From: Streptomyces sp. NBC_01296
Lineage (GTDB): Bacteria; Actinomycetota; Actinomycetes; Streptomycetales; Streptomycetaceae
NCBI RefSeq assembly: GCF_035984415.1
Contig: NZ_CP130720.1
Coordinates: 2,852,001 to 2,916,000, forward strand
Direction: 5' to 3'
Length of the DNA stretch: 64,000 nucleotides
The notes under the pieces are model-generated. The model was given only the letters and a program-made list of their open reading frames with translations, searched no databases and had not been told where the DNA came from. Below are positions 27,104 through 34,786 of the stretch, in pieces. Both the position numbers and the translations under genes were made by a program. Each line of letters starts with the position of its first letter. Within the stretch, counting starts at the first letter, position 1.

Positions 27104-27150
27104 CAACACACGGCTGTGCCCCCCGCCGGAAGGCGGGGGGCACAGTGTTG
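27104..27150 (-). terminator. leuCD terminator
   Basis: Stem CTGTGCCCCCCGCC / GGCGGGGGGCACAG with loop GGAA, extended by CAACAC / GTGTTG beyond a small bulge. It ends the leuC-leuD transcript 45 bases after the leuD stop. Confidence 0.8.
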
Positions 27151-27195
27151 TCGATGTGATCACCCAAGGGCGAATAAGCGCTGATCAGGCAGGAA

Positions 27196-27789
27196 TCAGG
27201 CCTGAATCGTGCGTGGCTTGAAGCTGGGTCGGGTGGTTTCGTAGGTGGCGATGTCCGCTTCGTTCTGAAGGGTGAGCGAGATGTCGTCCAGGCCTTCGAG
27301 GAGGCGCCAGCGGGCGTTGTCGTCGAGTTCGAACTCGGCCTCGATTCCCGCCGCGCGGACCTGGCGGGCGACGAGGTCGACCGTCACCTCGGCGGTCGGG
27401 TCGGCCTCGGTCAGCTCCCACAGCCGGTCGACGGTTTCCTGGGGCAGGACCACGGTGAGCAGGCCGTTCTTCAGCGAGTTGCCGCGGAAGATGTCGGCGA
27501 AGCGGGGGGAGATGACGGTCTTGAAGCCGAAGTTCTGCAGGGCCCAGACGGCGTGTTCGCGTGAGGAGCCGGTGCCGAAGTCGGGACCGGCGATCAGCAC
27601 GGTGGCGCCCTGGCGCTCGGGGCGGTTCGTGATGAACTCGGGGTCTTTGCGCCAGGCCTCGAAGAGGCCGTCTTCGAATCCGTCACGGGTGATCTTCTTG
27701 AGCCAGTGGGCCGGGATGATCTGGTCGGTGTCGACGTTGGAGCGGCGCAGCGGGACGGCCCGGCCGGTGTGGGTGGTGAAGGCTTCCAT
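27196..27789 (-). CDS. leuD: 3-isopropylmalate dehydratase small subunit
   Basis: Small subunit of the isomerase that converts 2-isopropylmalate to 3-isopropylmalate in leucine synthesis, partner of LeuC. At 197 residues it is full length. Visible: [20 protein letters not shown] near the N terminus, [18 protein letters not shown] (the substrate loop) and [23 protein letters not shown]. Start ATG at 27787-27789, three bases after the leuC stop, so the two subunits are co-translated. Confidence 0.98.
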   Translation of the reverse strand: MEAFTTHTGRAVPLRRSNVDTDQIIPAHWLKKITRDGFEDGLFEAWRKDPEFITNRPERQGATVLIAGPDFGTGSSREHAVWALQNFGFKTVISPRFADIFRGNSLKNGLLTVVLPQETVDRLWELTEADPTAEVTVDLVARQVRAAGIEAEFELDDNARWRLLEGLDDISLTLQNEADIATYETTRPSFKPRTIQA

Positions 27790-27792
27790 GGT

Positions 27793-29217
27793 TCAGACTC
27801 CGGCGGTCGCGGTGGCGTCGGACAGGTCGGCGGGCGAGGCCAGATGGCCCAGCACCGCGGTGGCGGCGGCCACCTGCGGGGAGACCAGGTGGGTCCGTCC
27901 GCCCTTGCCCTGGCGGCCCTCGAAGTTGCGGTTGGAGGTGGATGCGGAGCGCTCGCCGGGGGCCAGTTGGTCGGGGTTCATGCCCAGGCACATCGAGCAG
28001 CCCGCGTGCCGCCATTCGGCGCCGGCCTCGGTGAAGACCTTGTCCAGGCCCTCCTCCATGGCTTGGAGGGCGACGCGGACGGAGCCGGGGACGACCAGCA
28101 TCCGTACGCCGTCGGCGACTTTGCGGCCCTCGACGATGGAGGCGACGGCGCGCAGGTCCTCGATGCGGCCGTTGGTGCAGGAGCCGACGAAGACGGTGTC
28201 GACCTTGATCTCGCGCAGCGGCTGCCCGGCCGTCAACCCCATGTACTCCAGGGCCTTTTCGGCGGCGTGGCGCTCGGATGCGTCCTCGTACGAAGCAGGA
28301 TCGGGGACGTTCGCGGACAGGGGCGCGCCCTGGCCCGGGTTCGTGCCCCAGGTGACGAACGGCGACAGCGTGGCGCCGTCGATGACGACCTCGGCGTCGA
28401 AGACCGCATCCTCATCGGTGCGCAGGGTCTGCCAGTAGCCGACCGCCGCGTCCCAGTCCGCACCCGTCGGGGCGTGGTCGCGGCCCTTGAGGTAGTCGAA
28501 GGTGGTCTGGTCGGGGGCGATCATGCCCGCGCGGGCGCCGGCCTCGATCGACATGTTGCAGATGGTCATGCGGGCTTCCATCGAGAGTTTCTCGATGGCC
28601 GCACCGCGGTATTCCAGGATGTAGCCCTGGCCGCCGCCCGTGCCGATCTTCGCGATGATCGCCAGGATCAGGTCCTTGGCGGTGACGCCGTCGGCCAGCT
28701 CGCCGGTGACGGTGATCGCCATCGTCTTGGGGCGGGCCAGCGGCAGCGTCTGGGTGGCCAGCACGTGCTCGACCTGGCTGGTGCCGATACCGAAGGCCAG
28801 CGCACCGAAAGCACCGTGGGTGGAGGTGTGGGAGTCACCGCAGACCACGGTGGTGCCCGGCTGGGTCAGGCCCAGCTGCGGTCCCACCACGTGGACGACG
28901 CCCTGCTCGACATCACCCAGGGAATGCAGGCGCACACCGGACTCCGCGCAGTTCCTGCGCAGCGTCTCCAGCTGGGCCCGGGAGACCGGGTCCGCGATCG
29001 GCTTGTCGATGTCGAGGGTGGGGGTGTTGTGGTCCTCGGTGGCGATGGTGAGATCGAGCCGCCGGACCTTGCGGCCGGCCTGCCGCAGACCCTCGAAGGC
29101 CTGGGGGCTGGTCACCTCGTGCAGCAGGTGCAGATCGATGAAGAGGAGGTCGGGCTCGCCCTCGGCGCGCCGGACGACATGGTCGTCCCAGACCTTCTCC
29201 GCGAGTGTCCTACCCAT
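27793..29217 (-). CDS. leuC: 3-isopropylmalate dehydratase large subunit
   Basis: Catalytic [4Fe-4S] subunit of isopropylmalate isomerase. In 474 residues the cluster ligands are visible: Cys in [16 protein letters not shown] and the pair in [17 protein letters not shown]. Other aconitase-family marks are [38 protein letters not shown] and [20 protein letters not shown]. Start at 29215-29217. The 119 bases upstream, shared with the divergent regulator ndgR, hold a 21-bp dyad, so leuCD is probably under that regulator, as in S. coelicolor and (LtbR) Corynebacterium. Confidence 0.98.
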   Translation of the reverse strand: MGRTLAEKVWDDHVVRRAEGEPDLLFIDLHLLHEVTSPQAFEGLRQAGRKVRRLDLTIATEDHNTPTLDIDKPIADPVSRAQLETLRRNCAESGVRLHSLGDVEQGVVHVVGPQLGLTQPGTTVVCGDSHTSTHGAFGALAFGIGTSQVEHVLATQTLPLARPKTMAITVTGELADGVTAKDLILAIIAKIGTGGGQGYILEYRGAAIEKLSMEARMTICNMSIEAGARAGMIAPDQTTFDYLKGRDHAPTGADWDAAVGYWQTLRTDEDAVFDAEVVIDGATLSPFVTWGTNPGQGAPLSANVPDPASYEDASERHAAEKALEYMGLTAGQPLREIKVDTVFVGSCTNGRIEDLRAVASIVEGRKVADGVRMLVVPGSVRVALQAMEEGLDKVFTEAGAEWRHAGCSMCLGMNPDQLAPGERSASTSNRNFEGRQGKGGRTHLVSPQVAAATAVLGHLASPADLSDATATAGV

Positions 29218-29303
29218 CGCTTTCCCTCCGGCTCACCGTCCCGGATCCAGTGGTTCGTGGACCCGTACATACAGACTCGCTGGTTCTTGGAAAAATTGAA
29301 CTT

Positions 29304-29324
29304 GCGTTTCACAGTGTGAGACGC
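29304..29324. promoter_or_regulatory. Putative NdgR operator between leuC and ndgR
   Basis: Arms GCGTTTCACA (29304-29313) and TGTGAGACGC (29315-29324) around one base, nine of ten positions symmetrical. It lies 13 bases before the ndgR start and 87 before leuC, right for an IclR-type dimer-of-dimers controlling both. Confidence 0.7.
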
Positions 29325-29336
29325 GAATATCGTTTC

Positions 29337-30053
29337 ATGGACAACTCTAGCGGCGTCGGCGTTCTCGACAAGGCAGCTCTGGTATTGAGCGCACTGGAGT
29401 CCGGTCCGGCCACCCTCGCCGGGCTGGTCGCGGCGACAGGGCTCGCACGACCCACGGCACATCGCCTGGCCGTGGCACTGGAACACCACCGGATGGTGGC
29501 GAGGGACATGCAGGGCCGGTTCATCCTCGGACCGCGGCTGGCGGAGCTCGCCGCCGCGGCCGGCGAGGACCGCCTGCTGGCCACGGCGGGACCGGTACTC
29601 ACCCACCTCCGTGACGTGACGGGCGAGAGCGCGCAGCTCTACCGGCGTCAGGGCGACATGCGCATCTGCGTGGCGGCCGCGGAGCGGCTGTCGGGCCTTC
29701 GGGACACCGTCCCGGTGGGCTCCACGCTCCCGATGAAGGCCGGTTCGGCCGCGCAGATCCTGATGGCCTGGGAGGAGCCCGAGCGGCTCCACCGCGGGCT
29801 GCAGGGCGCGCGCTTCACGGCGACGGCCCTGTCGGGCGTACGGCGCCGCGGCTGGGCGCAGTCGATCGGCGAGCGGGAGCCCGGCGTGGCATCGGTCTCG
29901 GCGCCGGTGCGCGGGCCGTCGAACCGCGTGGTGGCCTCCGTGTCGGTCTCCGGGCCGATCGAGCGCCTGACCCGGCACCCGGGCCGGATGCACGCCCAGG
30001 CCGTCATCGACGCGGCCGCCCGCCTGTCGGAGGCCCTGCGCCGCTCCGGCTGA
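29337..30053 (+). CDS. ndgR: IclR-family regulator of amino acid metabolism (NdgR-like)
   Basis: A 238-residue regulator, the exact length of S. coelicolor NdgR. It has an N-terminal winged helix-turn-helix (GVLDKAALVLSALESGPATL, GLARPTAHRLAVALEHHRMV) and a C-terminal IclR effector domain (GQLYRRQGDMRICVAAAERLSG-type, ASVSAPVRGPSNRVVASVSVSG). Orthologues bind the leuC promoter and affect leucine, methionine and antibiotic metabolism. Start ATG at 29337-29339. Divergent from leuC, with the likely operator between them. Confidence 0.92.
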   Translation: MDNSSGVGVLDKAALVLSALESGPATLAGLVAATGLARPTAHRLAVALEHHRMVARDMQGRFILGPRLAELAAAAGEDRLLATAGPVLTHLRDVTGESAQLYRRQGDMRICVAAAERLSGLRDTVPVGSTLPMKAGSAAQILMAWEEPERLHRGLQGARFTATALSGVRRRGWAQSIGEREPGVASVSAPVRGPSNRVVASVSVSGPIERLTRHPGRMHAQAVIDAAARLSEALRRSG

Positions 30054-30192
30054 CACCGCCCCGGCCGCAGGCCCCTCTCCCCCATCCCCCGGGTCCGGGG
30101 GCGCGTACGACGCCGCACACGTCCGAACACGCGCCTCCGGGCCCGCACTTGTGCGGGGCTCGCACGGGGGCGTGGTGCGTTCGAGAACAACG

Positions 30193-30227
30193 AAGAGGCC
30201 CCCCGCGATGAACGCGGGGGGCCTCTT
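30193..30227 (-). terminator. Terminator of the tRNA cluster
   Basis: Fifteen-bp perfect stem AAGAGGCCCCCCGCG / CGCGGGGGGCCTCTT with loop ATGAA, eight bases past the last tRNA-Glu and also able to end ndgR transcription from the other side. Confidence 0.9.
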
Positions 30228-30234
30228 CTGTGCG

Positions 30235-30307
30235 TACCCCCGACCGGATTCGAACCGGCGCTACCGCCTTGAGAGGGCGGCGTGCTAGGCCGCTACACAA
30301 CGGGGGC
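30235..30307 (-). tRNA. tRNA-Glu (anticodon CTC), copy 1
   Basis: 73-nt cloverleaf on the minus strand: acceptor GCCCCCG with CGGGGGT, D-arm GTAGCGGCCTAGC, anticodon arm CCGCC-CTCTCAA-GGCGG, T-arm GCCGGTTCGAATCCGGT-type. CTC reads GAG. The 3' CCA is not encoded. Position 1-72 is a G-T pair in all three copies. Confidence 0.96.
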
Positions 30308-30322
30308 TTGCTCTGTACTGCG

Positions 30323-30394
30323 CTGGGCTACCAGGACTCGAACCTAGAACAAAGGAACCAGAAACCTTCGTGTTGCCAATTACACCATAGCCCA
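30323..30394 (-). tRNA. tRNA-Gln (anticodon CTG), copy 1
   Basis: 72-nt cloverleaf on the minus strand: acceptor TGGGCTA with TAGCCCA, D-arm TGGTGTAATTGGCA, anticodon loop containing TTCTGGT (CTG, reads CAG) and T-loop GGTTCGAGTCC. No encoded CCA. It differs from the second copy in acceptor and anticodon-stem pairs with compensatory changes. Confidence 0.95.
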
Positions 30395-30415
30395 ATGTGG
30401 TCTATACCAGACCAG

Positions 30416-30488
30416 TACCCCCGACCGGATTCGAACCGGCGCTACCGCCTTGAGAGGGCGGCGTGCTAGGCCGCTACACAACGGGGGC
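30416..30488 (-). tRNA. tRNA-Glu (anticodon CTC), copy 2
   Basis: Same 73-nt sequence as the other two tRNA-Glu genes in this cluster as far as I can read. CTC anticodon, no encoded CCA. Confidence 0.96.
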
Positions 30489-30552
30489 CCTAGCGATCCT
30501 GCATCAAGACGTCCGGGAGCTACCCAAATGGAGATCTTGCGGGAAGGATCTG

Positions 30553-30625
30553 TACCCCCGACCGGATTCGAACCGGCGCTACCGCCTTGAGAGGGCGGCG
30601 TGCTAGGCCGCTACACAACGGGGGC
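30553..30625 (-). tRNA. tRNA-Glu (anticodon CTC), copy 3
   Basis: Third copy of the 73-nt tRNA-Glu; spacer to copy 2 is 64 bases, to the upstream tRNA-Gln 27 bases. No encoded CCA. Confidence 0.96.
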
Positions 30626-30652
30626 AAAGCACTGCGTTACTACTGCACTGCG

Positions 30653-30724
30653 CTGGGGTACCAGGACTCGAACCTAGAATAAGGGAACCAGAAACCCTCG
30701 TGTTGCCAATTACACTATACCCCA
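30653..30724 (-). tRNA. tRNA-Gln (anticodon CTG), copy 2
   Basis: First gene of the five-tRNA cluster. Acceptor TGGGGTA pairs with TACCCCA, anticodon CTG, T-loop GGTTCGAGTCC. Streptomycetes normally charge tRNA-Gln with Glu through GltX and then amidate it. Confidence 0.95.
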
Positions 30725-30809
30725 CCGAAAGTCAACCCCTTGGGGGTTTTTCTTTCGAGTGGCGCCTCCGTCCGGCCTTTCGGCCCGCTCCGGCGGCGCA
30801 GAAAGAACA

Positions 30810-31538
30810 TTACCGGATGCCTGACCGTGCTCCAAAACGGGTATCCGAGGCCAGCAGCTCCGGGAGCCGGGCGAGCCCGGCGATCCGGTGCACGCCGTCG
30901 GGGCCCGGCCCGCGCCCGCCGTCACGGTCGAGCCAGACCGCGGTCAGCCCGGCGTCGCGGGCTCCGCGCGCGTCGATCTCCGGCTGGTCCCCCACGTACG
31001 CCACGTCGCCCGGTGGCAGCCCGAGCGCCTCGCAGCCCGCCAGGAACGCCTCCGCCTCGGGCTTGCTGACGCCCAGTTCCACGGCGCACACGAGCACCTC
31101 GAAGCGCTCGCGCAGCCCGAGGTGGCGCAGCTTGGGGTCCTGGTTGGCGGTGGAGGAGTTGGAGAGCACCCCGTGCCGGTAGTCGGCCGCGAGGGCGTCC
31201 AGTACGGGCACCACGTCGGGAAACAGCACCCAGGCGGCCTTGTAGTGCTCGACGTACCGGTCGAACCAGTCGTCGGCCTGGACGGCGCTCATGCCGGGCT
31301 CCCCCAGGAAGTCCCGCACCCGGTCCCGGCGCTGCTCCTGGAAGCTCACCTCGCCGGCGGCGAAGCGGTCCCAGTGGCGGGTGGTGATGTCCCGCCACAG
31401 GGCGAGCGCCTGCGCGGGGGACCCGTACCGCTGCGCGATGCCCTCCTCGGCGAGCCGGCGCGCGAGGCCGGCCCTGTCCGCCCCGGTGTAGTCGAACAGG
31501 GTGTCGTCGATGTCCCACAGCACGGCACGGATCGGCAT
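30810..31538 (-). CDS. HAD-superfamily hydrolase
   Basis: A 242-residue cytoplasmic HAD phosphatase-like protein. Motif I is VLWDIDDTLFDYTGADRAGL, with the nucleophile Asp and the +2 Asp. Motif II is HGVLSNSST, motif III the Lys of GVSKPEAEAFLAG, and motif IV YVGDQPEIDARGARDAG. The cap is a four-helix bundle (DITTRHWDRFAAGEVSFQEQ). Relatives include haloacid dehalogenase-like and phosphoglycolate phosphatase-like enzymes; the substrate is not predictable. Start ATG at 31536-31538. It lies between gltX and the tRNA cluster on the same strand. Confidence 0.9.
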   Translation of the reverse strand: MPIRAVLWDIDDTLFDYTGADRAGLARRLAEEGIAQRYGSPAQALALWRDITTRHWDRFAAGEVSFQEQRRDRVRDFLGEPGMSAVQADDWFDRYVEHYKAAWVLFPDVVPVLDALAADYRHGVLSNSSTANQDPKLRHLGLRERFEVLVCAVELGVSKPEAEAFLAGCEALGLPPGDVAYVGDQPEIDARGARDAGLTAVWLDRDGGRGPGPDGVHRIAGLARLPELLASDTRFGARSGIR

Positions 31539-31625
31539 GCCTCCGACGCTACGACATCTGCGGGCTCCACCCCCGGGGTTTGCCGATGTCGATCGCCAGA
31601 ACCCCGGCCGACGCCCGGAAAACAG

Positions 31626-31668
31626 CTCGGGGGGCGGCGGCCGGGAGGTCCGGCCGCCGCCCCCCGAG
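31626..31668. terminator. Strong hairpin after gltX
   Basis: Nineteen-bp perfect stem CTCGGGGGGCGGCGGCCGG / CCGGCCGCCGCCCCCCGAG with a 5-base loop, 17 bases past the gltX stop. Very stable; no long U-tail. Confidence 0.8.
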
Positions 31669-31684
31669 GGAGGTACGGGCTTGC

Positions 31685-33160
31685 TTACGCGGCGAGCTTG
31701 GCCAGGGCCGCGTCGATGCGGGACAGCGAGCGGTCCTTGCCGAGGATCTGCAGGGACTCGAAGAGCGGCAGGCCGACCGTACGGCCGGTGACGGCCACGC
31801 GGACCGGGGCCTGGGCCTTGCCGAGCTTGAGCCCGTGGGCCTCGCCGGCGGTCAGGACGGCCTGCTTGAGGGACTCGGGGTCGCTCCAGTCGGCCACGTC
31901 CAGGTTGGCGCGGGCGGTGGTCAGCAGGGCCGCGGGCTCGCCCTTCATCGCCTTGTCCCAGGACGCCTGGTCCTCGACCGGCTCCTTGCGGAACAGGAAG
32001 TCGACGTTGGCGGTGATGTCCGACAGGACGGTCACGCGGGTCTGGGCGTACGGCGCGATGGCCGCCCAGGCCTCGGCGTCGAAGTCCTCCGCCTCCCAGT
32101 TGGCGTGCGGGGCCTGCAGCCACGGGGCGCAGGCGTCCGCGAAGGCCTTCGGGTCCAGCAGCCGGATGTGGTCGGCGTTGATGGCCTCGGCCTTCTTGAG
32201 GTCGAAGCGCGCCGGGTTGGCGTTGACGTCCGGGATGTCGAACTTCGCCACCATCTCCTCGATCGAGAAGATGTCCTGGTCCTTGGAGAAGGACCAGCCG
32301 AGGAGCGAGAGGTAGTTCAGCAGGCCCTCGGGGAGGAAGCCGCGCTCGCGGTACAGGTTGAGCGAGGACTCCGGGTCGCGCTTGGAGAGCTTCTTGTTGC
32401 CCTCGCCCATGACGTACGGCAGGTGGCCGAACTCGGGGACCGCCTTGGCGACGCCCAGCTCGATCAGCGCCTTGTAGAGCGCGATCTGGCGCGGGGTGGA
32501 GGACAGCAGGTCCTCACCGCGGAGCACGTGCGTGATCTCCATCAGCGCGTCGTCGACCGGGTTGACGAGCGTGTACAGCGGCGCGCCGTTGGCCCGCAGG
32601 ATGCCGAAGTCGGAGACGTTCTCCGGGGTGACGGAGATCTCGCCGCGGACCAGGTCCGTGAAGGTGATCGTCTCGTCCGGCATCCGGAAGCGGACGATCG
32701 AGGGGCGGTGCTCGCCCTGGTAGGCCTCCAGCTGCACCTGGGTCAGCTCGCGGCAGTGGCCGTCGTAGCCGGAGGGCTTGCCGGCGGCGCGGGCGGCGGC
32801 GCGGCGCGCGTCCAGCTCCTCGGTGGTGCAGTAGCAGTCATAGGCGTAGCCGCCGTCGCGCAGGCGCTGGGCGATGCCCGCGTAGATGTCCATGCGCTCG
32901 GACTGGCGGTACGGGGTGTGCGGGCCGCCCACCTCGGGGCCCTCGTCCCAGGTGAAGCCGAGCCAGCGCAGCGAGTCGAGCAGCTGGACGTACGACTCCT
33001 CGGAGTCGCGGGCCGCGTCGGTGTCCTCGATGCGGAAGACGAACGTACCGCCGTGGTGGCGGGCGAACGCCCAGTTGAAGAGAGCCGTCCGGACCAGGCC
33101 GACGTGGGGGTTGCCGGTCGGGGAGGGACAGAAACGGACGCGGACGGGTGCGTTAGCCAC
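31685..33160 (-). CDS. gltX: Glutamyl-tRNA synthetase
   Basis: Class I synthetase that charges tRNA-Glu and, in bacteria lacking GlnRS, also tRNA-Gln (later amidated by GatCAB). In 491 residues the HIGH-type motif is [19 protein letters not shown] (about 11-29), [20 protein letters not shown] follows, and the KMSKS-type loop is [12 protein letters not shown] (about 250-261). The start GTG (33158-33160) overlaps the last bases of the FAH gene by 8, so they are co-translated. Downstream lie three tRNA-Glu and two tRNA-Gln genes, its own substrates. Confidence 0.98.
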   Translation of the reverse strand: MANAPVRVRFCPSPTGNPHVGLVRTALFNWAFARHHGGTFVFRIEDTDAARDSEESYVQLLDSLRWLGFTWDEGPEVGGPHTPYRQSERMDIYAGIAQRLRDGGYAYDCYCTTEELDARRAAARAAGKPSGYDGHCRELTQVQLEAYQGEHRPSIVRFRMPDETITFTDLVRGEISVTPENVSDFGILRANGAPLYTLVNPVDDALMEITHVLRGEDLLSSTPRQIALYKALIELGVAKAVPEFGHLPYVMGEGNKKLSKRDPESSLNLYRERGFLPEGLLNYLSLLGWSFSKDQDIFSIEEMVAKFDIPDVNANPARFDLKKAEAINADHIRLLDPKAFADACAPWLQAPHANWEAEDFDAEAWAAIAPYAQTRVTVLSDITANVDFLFRKEPVEDQASWDKAMKGEPAALLTTARANLDVADWSDPESLKQAVLTAGEAHGLKLGKAQAPVRVAVTGRTVGLPLFESLQILGKDRSLSRIDAALAKLAA

Positions 33161-33941
33161 GCTTGATCACCTTGTTGGTGAGAGTGCCGATGCCTTCGAT
33201 GGTGACGGCGACCTCGTCGCCGACGTTGAGGGGGCCGACTCCGGCCGGGGTCCCCGTGAGGATGACGTCGCCGGGGAGCAGCGTCATGGCCTCGGTGATG
33301 TGGACGATCAGGTCCTCGATGGAGCGGACCATGTCGCTGGTGCGGCCGAGCTGGCGCTGTTCGCCGTTCACGGTGCACTGGATGGTCAGGTCGCTCGGGT
33401 CGAGGTCGGTCTCGATCCACGGGCCGAGGGGGCAGGAGCTGTCGAAGCCCTTGGCCCGGGCCCACTGCTTCTCGCGCTGCTGGACGTCGCGCGCGGTGAC
33501 GTCGTTGGCGCAGGTGTAGCCGAGGATCACGTCCTTGACGCGCTCCTTCGGGACCTCTCGGCACATGCGGCCGATGACCACGGCGAGCTCCGCCTCGTGG
33601 TGGAGGTCCTGGGAGAAGGAGGGGTACGTGATCGGGTCGCCCGGGCCGACCACCGAGGTGGAGGGCTTGAAGAAGGTGATCGGGACGTCCGGGACCTGGT
33701 TTCCGAGCTCTGCCGCGTGCTCCGCGTAGTTGCGGCCGATGGCCACGACCTTGTTCGGGAGCACGGGCGGCAGCAGCCGGACCTTGTTCAGCGGGACCTT
33801 CGTGCCCGAGAGCTCGAAGTCCGCGAACGGAATGCCCTTGATGATGTCGAGGACGAGCTCACCCTCGGCGCCGGGGGCAGTGCTGCCCTCGACCGCGCCG
33901 AACGCGACATTGCCGTCGATGGAGAACCTGGCGATGCGCAC
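33153..33941 (-). CDS. Fumarylacetoacetate hydrolase-family protein
   Basis: A 262-residue FAH-fold protein. The metal-binding acidic triad is seen in [17 protein letters not shown] and [23 protein letters not shown], with GPWIETDLD and [18 protein letters not shown] near the C terminus. The N-terminal small domain starts [19 protein letters not shown]. Family members hydrolyse or decarboxylate acylpyruvates or catechol meta-cleavage products (also HpaG-like). No aromatic degradation genes are nearby; the conserved linkage to gltX suggests a housekeeping acylpyruvase/oxaloacetate-type role, which is inference. Confidence 0.9.
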   Translation of the reverse strand: MRIARFSIDGNVAFGAVEGSTAPGAEGELVLDIIKGIPFADFELSGTKVPLNKVRLLPPVLPNKVVAIGRNYAEHAAELGNQVPDVPITFFKPSTSVVGPGDPITYPSFSQDLHHEAELAVVIGRMCREVPKERVKDVILGYTCANDVTARDVQQREKQWARAKGFDSSCPLGPWIETDLDPSDLTIQCTVNGEQRQLGRTSDMVRSIEDLIVHITEAMTLLPGDVILTGTPAGVGPLNVGDEVAVTIEGIGTLTNKVIKRG

Positions 33942-34039
33942 GTGTTGCGTCTGCCCCTCTGTATTTCCGCTGGCTGGAGTCTGCGTCCCCAGGCTAACGC
34001 GGTGGGCAGCGGCGCTTCGCGCTCCTTTTGCCGAGTGGC

Positions 34040-34222
34040 TTACTGCGCGGCGGCGACCGGCGCGTCCATCAGGATCGTGCGGCGCGGGTTCGCGGTCTGG
34101 GTGGGGAGCTCGACGGCGTGCTCCGGAGCCTCGGTCGCCTGCAGCTCCTCGGCGTCCTTGAGGTGCGCGAGGGTGGTGCGGCGGGGGTTGGCTATGTTGC
34201 GGAACATCGTCGTCGTCTTCAC
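34040..34222 (-). CDS. Small protein with duplicated NPRRT motif
   Basis: A 60-residue protein (GTG start 34220-34222; an internal ATG at 34205-34207 would give 55). It contains the same motif twice: RNIANPRRTTLAHL near the start and QTANPRRTILMDAP near the end, with an acidic middle (KDAEELQATEAPEHAVELP). I do not recognise a named family. It looks like two short arginine-turn elements on a flexible acidic linker, with no signal peptide or membrane helix. It is transcribed away from the first conservon, whose start is 565 bases off. I recall a similar short protein at this place in other streptomycetes. Confidence 0.65.
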   Translation of the reverse strand: MKTTTMFRNIANPRRTTLAHLKDAEELQATEAPEHAVELPTQTANPRRTILMDAPVAAAQ

Positions 34223-34786
34223 GGTGTCTCGGGCCCTCGGTTCGGTTGTGGGGTGGGGGTTGTCGGATCCGTCAACCCTGTAAAGGGCAAGGCTAAACAT
34301 CCGATTCCCCGGCTCAACCGGGAAGTAATGGCCACGACTGTGTGAGTTTGCTCACCCGTGACCAGGCAATACGGGCATAACGGATGGTCATTTTTGGGCG
34401 ACGAACCGGACATTACGCCACTGAATCAGCCATTCCGCTCCTGATCATCTCGACTGGGACACCCTGCCAGCCGCCGCGTTTGGATGGCGTAAGTCCGTTT
34501 CCTCCCGAAAGGCGGACCACATCGCGTAGTGCAGCCATTACAAGAAGTCACCAATCCCCCGGGCCGACACGCGCACCTTGTTGGAGATCCGCCACTGTGC
34601 TGGAATTCGCGGGACCGCCGCGGGAACAGCCGGCGCGCAGGTGGCGCGACACAGCGCCGCGCGCGGCGGCAAGGAGAGGGAGACGCGCCGGTCACCGACG
34701 ACCACCATGGGGCCGAAATGCCCCACGACTCGACACCGTCCCACCGGTCGCCCGGCGGGACGCCTGGTCCAGAGGTTGCGACGCTA
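34223..34786. other. Long upstream region of the first conservon
   Basis: No convincing gene. The cvnA1 frame is open from about 34529, but that stretch (MQPLQEVTNPPGRHAHL...) lacks clear coding bias and conserved sequence. A small dyad GTGAG-TTTG-CTCAC lies at 34342-34355. Promoters of the NPRRT gene and of cvnA1 must lie here. Confidence 0.55.

Noticed and set aside
30725..30760. TTGACT near the first tRNA-Gln as a promoter
   Set aside because: The nearest TATAGT is only ten bases away and lies inside the tRNA, so spacing is wrong.
34529..34786. Longer start for cvnA1
   Set aside because: The extra 86 residues look non-coding and begin with no clear ribosome site; the GTG at 34787 gives a start like those I recall for CvnA proteins.
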